64,000 nt of DNA from JBMYRH01 sp049602155 (GCA_049602155.1 JBMYRH010000007.1:62001-126000); one strand, 5' to 3'. Positions 7,039-15,676 are shown, counted from the first letter of the stretch. The notes: generated by a model from the sequence alone, not told the origin. Numbers and translations are program-made.

Positions 7039-8793
7039 ATGACATTCATGCGATCGATCACATGTGTGATGTGCTTCGTGATGGCGTTCGCCAGCTCAGC
7101 GTGCACCGAAGAGGGGCTAGAGGGCGAGACGGCGAGCTCAGCAGATGCCGGGACGAGGGGGCCTTCAGATACGGACGTGGATGTGCCCGTCGAACCGCAG
7201 AGCGAGCCAGTCTCGAGCGCTTACGCCAGCACATACGAGGCCCTGCAAGTGCTCCTCTTTGACGGTCAGGGTTGCACCACAGGCGGGTGCCATGATGCCT
7301 CGGCGGTAGGCGGGTTAGACCTGACGGCTGAGGTCTCCTTCAGCCAACTCTTCGATGTGCCGTCCGTGGGGAGCAGCTTAAACCGCATTGAGCCGGGTGA
7401 TCGGCACCGAAGCTACCTCTATCAGAAGCTCTTGGCTGCGCGTGATCCGGAGGCTGCCCAGGTCTCTGGAGCGCCTATGCCTATCGGTTCAGGCCCCATC
7501 CCCGAGGAGCTCCTTGAGGCTTTGAGGTTGTGGATCTACGCCGGAGCACCGGAGAACGGCACAGTCTCTGGGACCGCTGAGTTGCTCGGCGCGACGTTGC
7601 CTGAGGTGACGCCGTTGACCATCGTGCCGCTGTCAGCGCCGGATCCCTCCGAGGGCTTCCAACTCGAGCTGCCCCCCTGGAAGATCCCCGCATATTCCGA
7701 GCGCGAGGTCTGCTTTGCATCCTACTTTGATGTCCGTGACCAAGTGCCCGACGCGGTCAAGGACGAGAACGGCGACTATGCCTTCGTGATGGCCGAAGAG
7801 CTCCGCCAAGACCCACAGAGTCATCACCTGATCTTGAACCTCTCCAAACTGAGCGTCGATGAGATCGATGACCCAGCGTTTGGGGTTTGGCTTTGCCGTG
7901 GCGGCGCAAAGGGAGGTCAGGCCTGTGATCCACTCGTGAGCGATGCATGCGGTGATGGTCACTGCGCCACGGAGCCCAAGGACGGCTTTGCGTGTATCGG
8001 CTATGGCCCCTCAGGCGGAGGCTTTCAGAATCACACCCCGATCGGCGGTGCGCAGAAGGCGCAAGACTTTAAGAGCCTGCCTGAGGGGGTCTACAAGCCC
8101 GTACCACTTCATGGGATTCTCTATTGGAATTCGCACGCCTTTAACCTCACTGCCCACGACCACATGATGAACGGTCGACTGAACTTCCTCTATACGGATA
8201 ACCCGGTTCACCTCGTGCGTGGTTTCCTCGGCATGACGGGCGGTGACATCTTCAAGCCGAACACCCCGCCTTTTGAGCGCTCAGAGATCTGCAGCGAGCT
8301 GACATTACCCGTGGGCTCTCGCATCATTTGGCTCTCATCGCACACCCACCAGCGTGGCGAACGATTCCAAATCTTTCACCCCGATGGCGAGCTTCTCTAC
8401 GAGAACACCGTCTACAACGATCCGCTCCGGAAGACCTTCGACCCCCCGCTGATATTCGACTCAGAGGACGCCGCCGAGCGCACCCTGACCTACTGCGCGG
8501 TCTACAATAATGGGGTCGGGGCTGAGGGTGAGCCAGATCCGGAGACGGTGACGCGCTATTCACGGATGCCTGAGAGCGTGGAGATCCCAGGGGTCCCAGG
8601 GGCATGTTCACCCATCGCATGTGTCACTGGTCAGGTGGGTGCGCCCTGCGACGGCCCCGCGGATGACGCGAGCTGCGATACCAGCCCCGGCGCCGGAGAT
8701 GGCTGGTGCGATGCCTGCGCGATTACAGGGGGCGAGAGCACGGAGAACGAGATGTTCTTGGTGCTCGGAGACTATTACGTCGTCGACGAGTAG
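7039..8793 (+). CDS. Lipoprotein: cytochrome-c-like segment plus PHM-type copper monooxygenase domain
   Basis: The 584-residue product starts with a signal peptide ending in a lipobox (ASSAC at 18-22) and an Asp/Ser-rich linker. Residues 60-170 look like a small cytochrome c: CTTGGCH (C79, C84, H85; four residues between the cysteines) and a later PMPIGSGP with a possible Met ligand. Residues 200-584 carry every copper ligand of peptidylglycine/dopamine monooxygenases: HH pair (H262, H263), H366, HxH (H435, H437) and Met572 in TENEMFLV. Cys-rich inserts follow the second copper site. ATG 7039 has GAGGGGG seven bases upstream, better spaced than the GTG at 7036. The hydroxylation substrate is unknown. 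The lipoprotein at 8812 follows after 18 nt. Confidence 0.75.
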   Translation: MTFMRSITCVMCFVMAFASSACTEEGLEGETASSADAGTRGPSDTDVDVPVEPQSEPVSSAYASTYEALQVLLFDGQGCTTGGCHDASAVGGLDLTAEVSFSQLFDVPSVGSSLNRIEPGDRHRSYLYQKLLAARDPEAAQVSGAPMPIGSGPIPEELLEALRLWIYAGAPENGTVSGTAELLGATLPEVTPLTIVPLSAPDPSEGFQLELPPWKIPAYSEREVCFASYFDVRDQVPDAVKDENGDYAFVMAEELRQDPQSHHLILNLSKLSVDEIDDPAFGVWLCRGGAKGGQACDPLVSDACGDGHCATEPKDGFACIGYGPSGGGFQNHTPIGGAQKAQDFKSLPEGVYKPVPLHGILYWNSHAFNLTAHDHMMNGRLNFLYTDNPVHLVRGFLGMTGGDIFKPNTPPFERSEICSELTLPVGSRIIWLSSHTHQRGERFQIFHPDGELLYENTVYNDPLRKTFDPPLIFDSEDAAERTLTYCAVYNNGVGAEGEPDPETVTRYSRMPESVEIPGVPGACSPIACVTGQVGAPCDGPADDASCDTSPGAGDGWCDACAITGGESTENEMFLVLGDYYVVDE

Positions 8794-8811
8794 ACGCGGT
8801 ACATTAAGCGC

Positions 8812-9429
8812 ATGGTTCGATGCACCCCGGTCGCCTTAGCGCTCGTCATCATCACGAGCTGTGGACATGAGGCTCCCTCGACTGTGGCCACGCCGGTGAC
8901 CGACGTTCAGGTAGAGGAGGATGTCTCGGACGCCTCGGCGGAGGCCACCGCTTCGACCTTGGTCAGCGGGCTCGTCACGAACCCTTTCGACTGGGAGGTC
9001 GTTCCGACCACTGAGGACCCCTTCGCGCCCGAGGCCCCGATCACGTGTGAGCCCGAGGCGCACGGACCCGAGGAGATCACAGGGGTCTGGGTCTACTCAC
9101 TTGATACCGAGGCTTGCAGCTGGCTCACCGTCCGGCAGCGAACTGTGTTGGCGCTCCAACCGGGCGATCGTCTCCGAGCGGGAGTGTTTCACTTCGCACT
9201 GACTGCGCCCACCGACGCGACGGCGCACGTGGGTCTGGCTTGGTCCGATGAGGTCATCGTGACCGTGGACGAGCCCATCCCATCTGCGGGGCGGCTCGTG
9301 ACGCTTGAGTACACCGTAGAGCGCGCGCATCCCGCAGGCGAGGAGCTCTTCTTCCACATCGACAACCACGGCGCCAACTCCTGGCATCTGCTCGAGATCA
9401 GACTTAACCCACCGGAAGAGGCACGGTGA
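8812..9429 (+). CDS. Putative lipoprotein (205 aa)
   Basis: The signal sequence ends in a lipobox (ALVIITSC, Cys17) followed by a low-complexity acidic linker (VQVEEDVSDASAEATAST). The mature part, residues 60-200, reads as a beta-rich domain with one likely disulfide (C80, C106) and ends FFHIDNHGANSWHLLEIRLN, reminiscent of a jelly-roll or carbohydrate-binding fold. No family is recognised. It begins 18 nt after the copper monooxygenase homologue, so the two are probably one transcription unit and may act together at the outer membrane. Confidence 0.7.
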   Translation: MVRCTPVALALVIITSCGHEAPSTVATPVTDVQVEEDVSDASAEATASTLVSGLVTNPFDWEVVPTTEDPFAPEAPITCEPEAHGPEEITGVWVYSLDTEACSWLTVRQRTVLALQPGDRLRAGVFHFALTAPTDATAHVGLAWSDEVIVTVDEPIPSAGRLVTLEYTVERAHPAGEELFFHIDNHGANSWHLLEIRLNPPEEAR

Positions 9430-9522
9430 GGCGAGACCTCCCCGTGTGCCGCCGAGGGTGATAGTCTCTTAGCCTCCCCCCTGGGTGGTCTTTTAGCCCC
9501 CCCCTGCGCCGAGGAGTTCCTG

Positions 9523-9939
9523 ATGACCTGGCTTATCCCGCTAATGATGCTCTGGGCGCCACTCACTGTGGTGACGCCGACCGTCACGACCTCCGTCATT
9601 CAAGCCAGCATCCCCAACCCAATAGTGCTTGGCTATCGCACCTGGGGCGGAGGTGATTGCAAGGCGCTCGTCAAAGGCAACGCCCACTACTGCAAGACAG
9701 GCGACTGCAAAGCGATCGTCCGAGACAACGCACACTACTGTGACACTGGCGACTGCAAAGCCGTCGTCAAAGGTAACGCCCACTACTGCGACACCGACGA
9801 CTGCAAAGCCGTCGTCAAAGGTAACGACCACTACTGCAAAACAGGTGACTGCAAAGCGCACATCCGCCTTAACGCGCATTACTGCGACACCAAGGCCTGC
9901 AAGGCGATCGTGAAACGCAACGCGCACTACTGCCCATGA
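9523..9939 (+). CDS. Secreted protein of six 16-residue Cys repeats (138 aa)
   Basis: After an N-terminal signal/hydrophobic segment (about residues 1-28) and a short spacer, the whole protein consists of six 16-residue units of the pattern GDCKAxVKGNAHYCxT. Each unit has two cysteines 11 positions apart, a conserved His-Tyr before the second Cys and a basic centre; the last unit ends at the stop. Twelve cysteines in 95 residues imply either a ladder of disulfides in the periplasm or metal binding through Cys and His. No known family comes to mind. SD sequence GAGGAG lies just upstream of the ATG. It has its own intergenic space, and the neighbours give no function. Confidence 0.8.
   Translation: MTWLIPLMMLWAPLTVVTPTVTTSVIQASIPNPIVLGYRTWGGGDCKALVKGNAHYCKTGDCKAIVRDNAHYCDTGDCKAVVKGNAHYCDTDDCKAVVKGNDHYCKTGDCKAHIRLNAHYCDTKACKAIVKRNAHYCP
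9652..9936 (+). repeat. 48-bp tandem repeat array, six units
   Basis: Six direct repeats of 48 bp encode the 16-residue units of the protein at 9523-9939; units begin at 9652, 9700, 9748, 9796, 9844 and 9892 (last one 45 bp). Units 2-4 are the most alike at the DNA level, pointing to recent expansion. Confidence 0.92.
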
Positions 9940-9976
9940 TGACCCTCGCCTCGAAGCTTGAGTACCCAAAGGCCTC

Positions 9977-11725
9977 GTGTTGAGGTTCCTGGGTTGGCTC
10001 ACCGGGCACTCAGCGCGGCCAAACGCGACGCTCTGGGTCATCGGATTCGCGGCGTTCCTCGCCTCGCCAAGCCTGATGACTCCCCTGGTCGCCGATGACC
10101 TGATGCATCAGGTCAAGATCGACCCAGAGCGACCGCTCCCGGGCTTAGGTGGCCCCGATGCCCCCTACTTCGTCTTCGCCGATGGCACAGCAGCGCAGCG
10201 CTCTGCCATGATGGAGGAGGGGATGTTCTCCTGGTGGACCGCCGAGGACTTTAAGCTCGCCTTTTGGCGCCCCGTCTCCGAGGCGACCCACCGACTCGAC
10301 GACGTCCTCTTCGGGCCGAACAGCCTGCTGATCCACCTCCACAGCCTCATCTGGTTCATCCTCGTGCTGTGGGCCCTCAATCGACTCTATCGACGTCTGC
10401 ATACCCCTCGCGCAGCGTTCCTCGCCCTGTGCCTCTACGGGTTCGATGATGCTCGGGGGCTCGTCTTGGGCTTCGCCTCGAACCGGAACGCCCTGGTCGC
10501 GGTCTTCTTCTCCGCCTGTGTGCTCATCGCGCACGACCGCTGGCGCCGAGAGGGCTGGCGATGGGGCACCATCGTTGGCCCCATGATGCTCGGTGTGGCC
10601 CTGCTCTCGGGCGAGATCGCCATCGCAGCGACCGCCTACCTATTCGCCTATGCGCTCTTCATCGACGAGGAGCCCTTTCGGCGGCGTGTGCTGAGCCTGC
10701 TGCCCTATGCAGCGCTCACCCTCGCTTGGCTCGTTGTGCATCGCTATCAAGGCTACGGCGCGATGAACTCGGGCATCTATATTCACCCCCTCGCGGACCC
10801 CTTCGGATTCCTTCACAAGCTCACCGAGCGTTTACCCATGCTTGTCCTCGGACAAGTTGGCGGAGTCCCCAGCGACCTCTGGATCTTCTATCCGCCCAAC
10901 ATCAAAGAAGGCGTCCTGACGCTCGCGTATCTCTTCCTGCTGACTATCGCCTGGCTCCTAGTGCCATGGATGAGGCGCAACCGCGTCGTGAGCTTCTGGA
11001 CCTTGGGGGCCGCCCTCTCGCTCCTCCCTGTGTGCGCCACCTTCGCCAATGATCGGCTGCTCGGGATGGTCGCGATCGGAGCCTCGGGAACGCTCGCAAT
11101 CATCCTGGCTGATGCACTGAGTCGTCCGCCATCCAAGCTACTCCGAACGGGGGTGGGGGTGCTTGTCATGGTGCACTTGATCCTCGCCCCCATGACGCTC
11201 CCACTGCGCGCGATGACGATTCAAGGCTTGGACACCCTGTATGAAACAACAGTGAACCAAGCGGTGCCCCGCACCCCGGAAGTGACCCAGCAGACCTTGG
11301 TCGTCCCTCAAGCCCTGAGCGACGGGTCGATCTGCTACCTCCCGGCCACGAGAGCTGCTCGTAAAGAGCCCCGCCCAAAGGCGCTCAGGCTCCTCTCAAG
11401 CGGCTACCAGAGGGTCGAGGTTCTTCGCCTAGACGCCCACACGCTCAAGCTTGAGCCCGAGCAAGGGTTCTACGCCACCGAGGGCGAGCAAATGACGCGC
11501 AGCGCTTCGCAGCCCTTCGCGGTCGGAGACCGTGTCGCGCTTGGCGACATGCGCGTCACAGTGACCGAGGTCAACGACCGTGGCCGCGCGATGTCGGCCG
11601 AGTTCCGCTTCGACAGCCCCCTCGAGGACCCAAAGTGGCTCTGGATGCAGTTCAACCGAGGCGTACTCGAGCCCTGGGCGCCGCCGTCGATTGGCGCACG
11701 GGCGACGCTCGCGCCGCTCTTATGA
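9977..11725 (+). CDS. Polytopic membrane protein, possible GT-C glycosyltransferase (582 aa)
   Basis: An integral membrane protein with roughly ten transmembrane helices between residues 15 and 400, a large periplasmic loop after the first helix (ADDLMHQVKIDPERPLPG...), and a soluble C-terminal domain of about 170 residues. The layout, with an acidic pair (ADD, residues 39-41) in the first external loop and the FWRPVSEATHRLDD segment, recalls GT-C sugar transferases using lipid-linked donors, but no signature is decisive. The start is GTG at 9977. It converges on the lipoprotein gene at 11742 with 16 nt between the stops. Confidence 0.6.
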   Translation: MLRFLGWLTGHSARPNATLWVIGFAAFLASPSLMTPLVADDLMHQVKIDPERPLPGLGGPDAPYFVFADGTAAQRSAMMEEGMFSWWTAEDFKLAFWRPVSEATHRLDDVLFGPNSLLIHLHSLIWFILVLWALNRLYRRLHTPRAAFLALCLYGFDDARGLVLGFASNRNALVAVFFSACVLIAHDRWRREGWRWGTIVGPMMLGVALLSGEIAIAATAYLFAYALFIDEEPFRRRVLSLLPYAALTLAWLVVHRYQGYGAMNSGIYIHPLADPFGFLHKLTERLPMLVLGQVGGVPSDLWIFYPPNIKEGVLTLAYLFLLTIAWLLVPWMRRNRVVSFWTLGAALSLLPVCATFANDRLLGMVAIGASGTLAIILADALSRPPSKLLRTGVGVLVMVHLILAPMTLPLRAMTIQGLDTLYETTVNQAVPRTPEVTQQTLVVPQALSDGSICYLPATRAARKEPRPKALRLLSSGYQRVEVLRLDAHTLKLEPEQGFYATEGEQMTRSASQPFAVGDRVALGDMRVTVTEVNDRGRAMSAEFRFDSPLEDPKWLWMQFNRGVLEPWAPPSIGARATLAPLL

Positions 11726-11741
11726 GCGATCAAGCTCGGCC

Positions 11742-12266
11742 CTACTCGCAGGCATCGTCGGCGAGGGTCTCGGTGCAGGAGTCGACATAGTCTGGGTCAG
11801 AGTTCAGACCAGCCCAATGCGCATCAAAGTCCTCACAGGAGAGCCCCTGAAGACAGGTGAAGTACGCGCTTGTCTGCAGATAGCACGCCTCACTGTCAGC
11901 CGCCGAGCCACTCAAGCCGCTCGCATTCGCGGGGTCCATACACGCTGCCTCGCAGGCCGCAGTGTCGTTGTCTGCGTCGTCAGCGGTGTCCGGGCACGTC
12001 TGGGTCTCGAAGACGCAGTAGGCACTGCAGGCCGCTGCGATCTCCTCCTCGGTGGACGCTGTGCTCTCCTCGGCATCCTCATCTTCGACTGCTGCATCCG
12101 CTTGGAGCGCGGGCTCTGAAGAGGTCGCGTCATCATCACCGGCGGGCTCTGAGGTCGAACTATCATCCCCTGCCCCATCGGACGCGATGGTGTCATCTCC
12201 GCCGCAACCCGCGACGACCAAACCGAGCACACAGAGCACTGTCACAAGCCGTTGAACAATTCGCAT
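11742..12266 (-). CDS. Cys-rich putative lipoprotein (174 aa)
   Basis: The signal peptide ends in a good lipobox (LGLVVAGC, Cys21), followed by a 50-residue Asp/Ser/Ala linker and a compact C-terminal domain with eight cysteines between residues 80 and 173 (CSAYCVFETQTC, CEAACMD, CYLQ, CLQGLSC, CTET, CE at the end). The domain probably folds through disulfides. The type (lipobox, acidic linker, small Cys domain) is frequent in myxobacterial surface proteins. It lies downstream of the microcompartment operon on the same strand but 65 nt away and past a weak hairpin, so it is probably a separate unit. Confidence 0.72.
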   Translation of the reverse strand: MRIVQRLVTVLCVLGLVVAGCGGDDTIASDGAGDDSSTSEPAGDDDATSSEPALQADAAVEDEDAEESTASTEEEIAAACSAYCVFETQTCPDTADDADNDTAACEAACMDPANASGLSGSAADSEACYLQTSAYFTCLQGLSCEDFDAHWAGLNSDPDYVDSCTETLADDACE

Positions 12267-12294
12267 ATCAAGCGCTCCTAAAAGAAGACCAATC

Positions 12295-12310
12295 GACGCG
12301 CTGTCGCGTC
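12295..12310 (-). terminator. Weak hairpin after the microcompartment operon
   Basis: A 6-bp perfect stem (GACGCG, 4-nt loop, CGCGTC) lies 21 nt past the last BMC-P stop. Read leftward it is followed by a T-rich stretch (GATTGGTCTTCTTTTAGG). It is a plausible but imperfect terminator. Confidence 0.35.
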
Positions 12311-12331
12311 ATTTAATCCGCACGAATCCGC

Positions 12332-12610
12332 CTAGGAGACGTCGTCGACGGCGTCCACAATTCCAACAATGACCGAGCGCACTGGTGCGCTCTTGTCGAG
12401 CTCCAGCAACTGCCGGGCTGAGTTGCCCTCATCTTTGACCAGAACCGTTTGCCCGACACCTGCGCCGACTTGATCGACCGCGATGACGTACTTCTCACCA
12501 TCAAACGAACCATCTGGCAGGATGGCGCGCACGATCAGCTGCTTTCGCCCCTGATAAAACTCATGCTGCACGGTTGAGACGACCGTGCCCGTGACCCGAC
12601 CGAGAATCAT
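12332..12610 (-). CDS. BMC-P pentameric shell vertex protein (EutN/CcmL family), 92 aa
   Basis: This protein forms the pentamer that caps the corners of a bacterial microcompartment. It has the EutN/CcmL signature: MILGRVTGTVVST at the start, KQLIVRAI in the first strand pair, VAVDQVGAGVGQTVLV in the middle (read here as YVIAVDQVGAGVG) and SVIVGIVDAVDD near the end. It is 92 residues, the normal length. It is the last gene of the operon and overlaps the preceding BMC-P by 4 nt. Three different pentamer proteins in one locus parallel the BMC-P1/P2/P3 set of the Haliangium ochraceum shell. Confidence 0.93.
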   Translation of the reverse strand: MILGRVTGTVVSTVQHEFYQGRKQLIVRAILPDGSFDGEKYVIAVDQVGAGVGQTVLVKDEGNSARQLLELDKSAPVRSVIVGIVDAVDDVS

Positions 12611-12900
12611 GGATACTCCGTGTCGCCGTTGGCCACTTGGTCCACGATGCCCACGATGGCGTGATCCACCGGGACCACGCGCGGGTGATGTAAGAGCGCC
12701 CCCTCACGGGATGACTCATAGGTCACCAGGGCGTCCGGGCCCGCCTGCGTCGAGCCATCTGTCGCGATAAAGGGGCGCCCCGCGGGCTGCAAGTCGGCGG
12801 TCAACGGCCTCACGATGAGCAGCTTGAGGCCGTCCATGCCGTCCGCTTTGATGGTCGCGACCATCGAGCCAATTACACGCCCCAGCTTCATCCGCGCCAC
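12607..12900 (-). CDS. BMC-P pentameric shell vertex protein (EutN/CcmL family), 97 aa
   Basis: The second pentamer protein. The signature runs MKLGRVIGSMVATIK, LKLLIVRPL, AGPDALVTYESSREGALL and VDHAIVGIVDQV. The central loop replaces the usual VGAGxGxxVL with TQAGPDALVTY, so the pentamer pore or surface may differ from its two paralogues. Translation can start at ATG 12900 or at the internal Met (MKLGR). The 5' end overlaps the BMC-T gene by 13 nt and the 3' end overlaps the next BMC-P by 4 nt, showing tight coupling. Confidence 0.9.
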   Translation of the reverse strand: MARMKLGRVIGSMVATIKADGMDGLKLLIVRPLTADLQPAGRPFIATDGSTQAGPDALVTYESSREGALLHHPRVVPVDHAIVGIVDQVANGDTEYP

Positions 12901-13487
12901 TCCTTGAAGAAGGTCGTGCCCTTACTGAAGGCCGCGATCACCTCGTCGTCTGCGTTTCGAATGATAGACGTTGAGAGGCGCTCTGCACACCCTTCAAAGG
13001 CGGCCGCCTCCGCGAGCTCCAGGGCGGCCTCGACGTCATGGGTTTCTCCCCATAAAAGGGCGATCCCCCGGCCACCCAAGCCATCACCCAGCCTCAGCTG
13101 AATCAAGTCGACCTCCGCGCCCTTCAAGGCTGCGTCGATCGCCCTCAAGAGCGTCGGTGGGAAGCCGAGCTGAACGACCCCAAGTGTGTCGCCAGGCGCA
13201 GGCCAGCGCATCGCAGCGTCACGAATGGCGGGGATCAGTCGCTCCTCGGCATAGGGGAGCAGCACAGAGTCACACAGAGATGCGCGACACACCGGCTCCG
13301 CCTTGGCGAAGGAGCGCTGCACAGACTCCACGTCGCCGGCGAAGAGGATCGCGAAGCGCCCAGGCTGAATCGTCCCTCGCCCAAGGATCGTCACGAAGGC
13401 CTCTTTGGCCAACGCATCAAGCGCTACTAACGCCGGAGGGACGTCCCCCACGTCGAGCATCGCCAAAGCCGGTCCGGGCTGCGCCAC
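12888..13487 (-). CDS. BMC-T tandem-domain shell protein (199 aa), T1-like
   Basis: A trimer-forming shell protein made of two fused BMC domains, giving a pseudohexameric tile. Domain 1 covers about 5-90 (ALVALDALAKEA, RFAILFAGDVESVQRSF) and domain 2 about 100-195 (LGVVQLGFPPTLLRAIDAALK, GIALLWGETHDVEAALELA). The LPYAEERLIPAI linker resembles what I remember of the single-stacking BMC-T1 of H. ochraceum. It follows the aldehyde dehydrogenase by 6 nt. C67 and C72 (PVCRASLCD) lie in the linker region. Confidence 0.88.
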   Translation of the reverse strand: MAQPGPALAMLDVGDVPPALVALDALAKEAFVTILGRGTIQPGRFAILFAGDVESVQRSFAKAEPVCRASLCDSVLLPYAEERLIPAIRDAAMRWPAPGDTLGVVQLGFPPTLLRAIDAALKGAEVDLIQLRLGDGLGGRGIALLWGETHDVEAALELAEAAAFEGCAERLSTSIIRNADDEVIAAFSKGTTFFKEWRG

Positions 13488-13493
13488 TGTGGA

Positions 13494-14942
13494 CTAAACG
13501 ATCCGGAAGTGGTCGACGAGCGTACAACGACGCCAGCGCGAGAACTCCCGTGGTCCTGTCAGCCCCTCGCCGGTCGGCGACGCGATGGTGAACGAGGTGT
13601 ACCCTTCGCCCCCCTGGCTGAGCCCTGCATAGTGTGGGCCATTCTTAATGAAGATCGAGCAGTTACACATCCGCGCCATCTTCGAAAGCGCAGCGATGTT
13701 CGTGGAGTGCATCGAGGCCGTATGGAAGCAGCCCCCCTCAGCCTGGATGGCGAGCTCAATGGCGGCATCCACGTTCGCGACCCGCGTGATCGGCAACACC
13801 GGCATCATCTGCTCGGTCCACACCAGCGGGTGGTCGTTAGGGACCTCGATGAGCACGGTCTTCACCTCGGGGCCCGCCGATATCCCAAGCTCGCCCAGGA
13901 TCACCGACGCATTCTTGCCGATGAGGTCTCGGTTGATCTTGGCGTGCCCTCTGGGTCCAGCCATCTCCTTGAAGATGACGCGCTCAAGCCTCTGCAGGTC
14001 CGAGCGGGGCAGCTCGACGGCGCCATGCGAGACCATCGAGGCCTTCAAGGAGTCCGCGATGGCGTCCACCGCGATGACCTCTTTCTCGTCCACGCAGATC
14101 ACGTTGTTATCAAAGGAGTGACCCGCGACGATGTCGCGCCCTGCAGCGTCGATATTCGCCGTCTCATCCACCACGGACGGTGGGTTCCCAGGCCCCGCGC
14201 AGATCGCGCGCTTGCCTGAGTTCATCGCTGCCTTCACGACGCCCCCACCGCCCGTGACGACGAGGAGCCGCACGAGGGGGTGCTTCATGAGCTGCCCAGC
14301 GCTCTCGATGGTGGGCTCTGCGACGCAGGTGATGCAGTTGGGTGGACCGCCCGCGCCCACGATCACGCGGTTCAGGATGCGCACGGTCTCTTTCGAGACC
14401 TCCTTCGCGTTCGGGTGCACGTTGAAGACGACCGTGTTCCCTGCCGAGATCATGCCAATTGCGTTGCAGATGATCGTCGAGGTTGGGTTCGTCGTCGGCG
14501 TGATCGCCCCTATGACCCCGAAAGGCGCAGGCTCCTCCAAGGTCAACCCACGATCCCCGCTCTTAGCGTAGGGGACCAAGACCTCCGGGCCTGGCGTCAT
14601 GTTCGTCACCAAGAGGTTCTTGGCGATCTTATCCTCATAGCGTCCTAGCCCAGTCTCCTCCCACGCGAAGCGCGCCAGAGGATCAGCCTGTGCTCGCATC
14701 GTCACGCGGATCGCGTCGATGATGCGGCTGCGCGCGTCCAACGAAATCCCATCCATCGCGACGAAGGCGCCGCGCGCAGCGCGCACGGCCTCGTCCACGG
14801 TGTTGAAGACGCCATGCCCAGCCGTCCCCGTGACGGGGCGAGGGGCAGAAGGCGACGACGTCGCGGCACCACCGCCCATCTCTCGGGCGATCGCAGACGC
14901 GAGTTGACGCAGCTGTTCTGGATTCATGCCATGAGCACTCAT
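13494..14942 (-). CDS. CoA-acylating aldehyde dehydrogenase (PduP/EutE type) with encapsulation peptide
   Basis: This enzyme oxidises an aldehyde with NAD+ and CoA to acyl-CoA, in the microcompartment lumen. The catalytic Cys is C283 in SFDNNVICVDEKE; the Rossmann/CoA region includes PFGVIGAITPTTNPT (140-154). It is 482 residues, the normal size. The N-terminal MNPEQLRQLASAIAREM is an amphipathic helix joined by a Gly/Ser/Pro-rich linker (22-40), exactly the build of encapsulation peptides that pull cargo into shells. ATG 14942 has GGGAG seven bases upstream. It lies between shell genes, and the aldolase half of the fusion protein at 16969-18483 is the expected source of acetaldehyde. Confidence 0.94.
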   Translation of the reverse strand: MSAHGMNPEQLRQLASAIAREMGGGAATSSPSAPRPVTGTAGHGVFNTVDEAVRAARGAFVAMDGISLDARSRIIDAIRVTMRAQADPLARFAWEETGLGRYEDKIAKNLLVTNMTPGPEVLVPYAKSGDRGLTLEEPAPFGVIGAITPTTNPTSTIICNAIGMISAGNTVVFNVHPNAKEVSKETVRILNRVIVGAGGPPNCITCVAEPTIESAGQLMKHPLVRLLVVTGGGGVVKAAMNSGKRAICAGPGNPPSVVDETANIDAAGRDIVAGHSFDNNVICVDEKEVIAVDAIADSLKASMVSHGAVELPRSDLQRLERVIFKEMAGPRGHAKINRDLIGKNASVILGELGISAGPEVKTVLIEVPNDHPLVWTEQMMPVLPITRVANVDAAIELAIQAEGGCFHTASMHSTNIAALSKMARMCNCSIFIKNGPHYAGLSQGGEGYTSFTIASPTGEGLTGPREFSRWRRCTLVDHFRIV

Positions 14943-14998
14943 GGGGTTCTCCCGCCTCGGTCAGGACCAAGGCTGCAAGAGACGCTAAGAGGCACCGT

Positions 14999-15316
14999 TT
15001 AGAGGTCCGGGTAACCCGCTTCAGGGTCGTGCTTGCGATAACGCTGCTCGCCCTCGACCTCCCAGCTGTCCACGATGGCCATGACGACCGCATCACACGG
15101 ACGATCTTTGGTCATCGCAGTCTGCCGCGCCGACGAGCCGGATGCATAGAGCACCACCTCGTCGACACCGGCGCCCACTGCATCGTTGGCGACGACGTAA
15201 CCACCCAGAGCCTGAGTCTCGGGATCCAGCTGCCGGAGCAACAGGAACTTCAATCCCTCGATCTTAGGGTCTTTCTGAGTAGAGACGACCGTGCCGACGA
15301 CCTTCGCGAGCTGCAT
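14999..15316 (-). CDS. BMC-P pentameric shell vertex protein (EutN/CcmL family), 105 aa
   Basis: The third pentamer protein, with a classical core: MQLAKVVGTVVSTQK, LKFLLLRQL, YVVANDAVGAGVDEVVLY, and AVVMAIVDSWEVEG. A short hydrophilic tail (GEQRYRKHDPEAGYPDL) extends beyond the domain. The start follows the BMC-H stop with no intervening base, so the hexamer and pentamer proteins are translated in direct succession. It resembles BMC-P1 of the Haliangium shell in gene position, next to BMC-H. Confidence 0.93.
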   Translation of the reverse strand: MQLAKVVGTVVSTQKDPKIEGLKFLLLRQLDPETQALGGYVVANDAVGAGVDEVVLYASGSSARQTAMTKDRPCDAVVMAIVDSWEVEGEQRYRKHDPEAGYPDL

Positions 15317-15634
15317 CTACTTCTTCCCACGCGCCTTGAGCTCTTTCTCTACCTCGCCCTTACGCCCGAGGGGCAGCACGAGGTCCACGTTCGCGTGTGG
15401 ACGCGCAATGATGTGCGTCGCGACGATCTCACCGACGCGACCAGCGCCGGTCTGACCTGCGTCGACCGCAGCCTTCACAGCCGCCACATCCCCGCGAATC
15501 ACCGCGGTGACGTAACCACCGCCGGTGTTCTCGTATCCTACGAGTTCGACCTTTGCTGCCTTCACCATCGCGTCGGAGGCCTCAACCATCGCCGCAAATG
15601 AACGGCACTCGATCATGCCTAGCGCTTCCGCCAT
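15317..15634 (-). CDS. BMC-H hexameric shell protein (PduA/EutM/CcmK family), 105 aa
   Basis: The single canonical hexamer protein of the locus and probably the main facet tile. Signature: MAEALGMIECRSFAAMVEASDAMVKAAKV, YENTGGGYVTAVIRGDVAAVKAAVDAG (pore loop in GGGYVT), then VATHIIARPHANVDLVLPLGR. Written in short pieces, these match the H. ochraceum BMC-H closely as I remember it. A Lys/Glu tail (KGEVEKELKARGKK) follows. An SD-like GGGAG precedes the ATG, and a strong hairpin lies just upstream at 15677-15697. Confidence 0.95.
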   Translation of the reverse strand: MAEALGMIECRSFAAMVEASDAMVKAAKVELVGYENTGGGYVTAVIRGDVAAVKAAVDAGQTGAGRVGEIVATHIIARPHANVDLVLPLGRKGEVEKELKARGKK

Positions 15635-15676
15635 GTCCCTACTCCCTGGAGTTGACTAAATCTCATAACTCATTGC

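Noticed and set aside
9652..9936. Tandem repeats as a CRISPR array
   Set aside because: There are no unique spacers; repeats are contiguous 48-bp codon units inside a gene.
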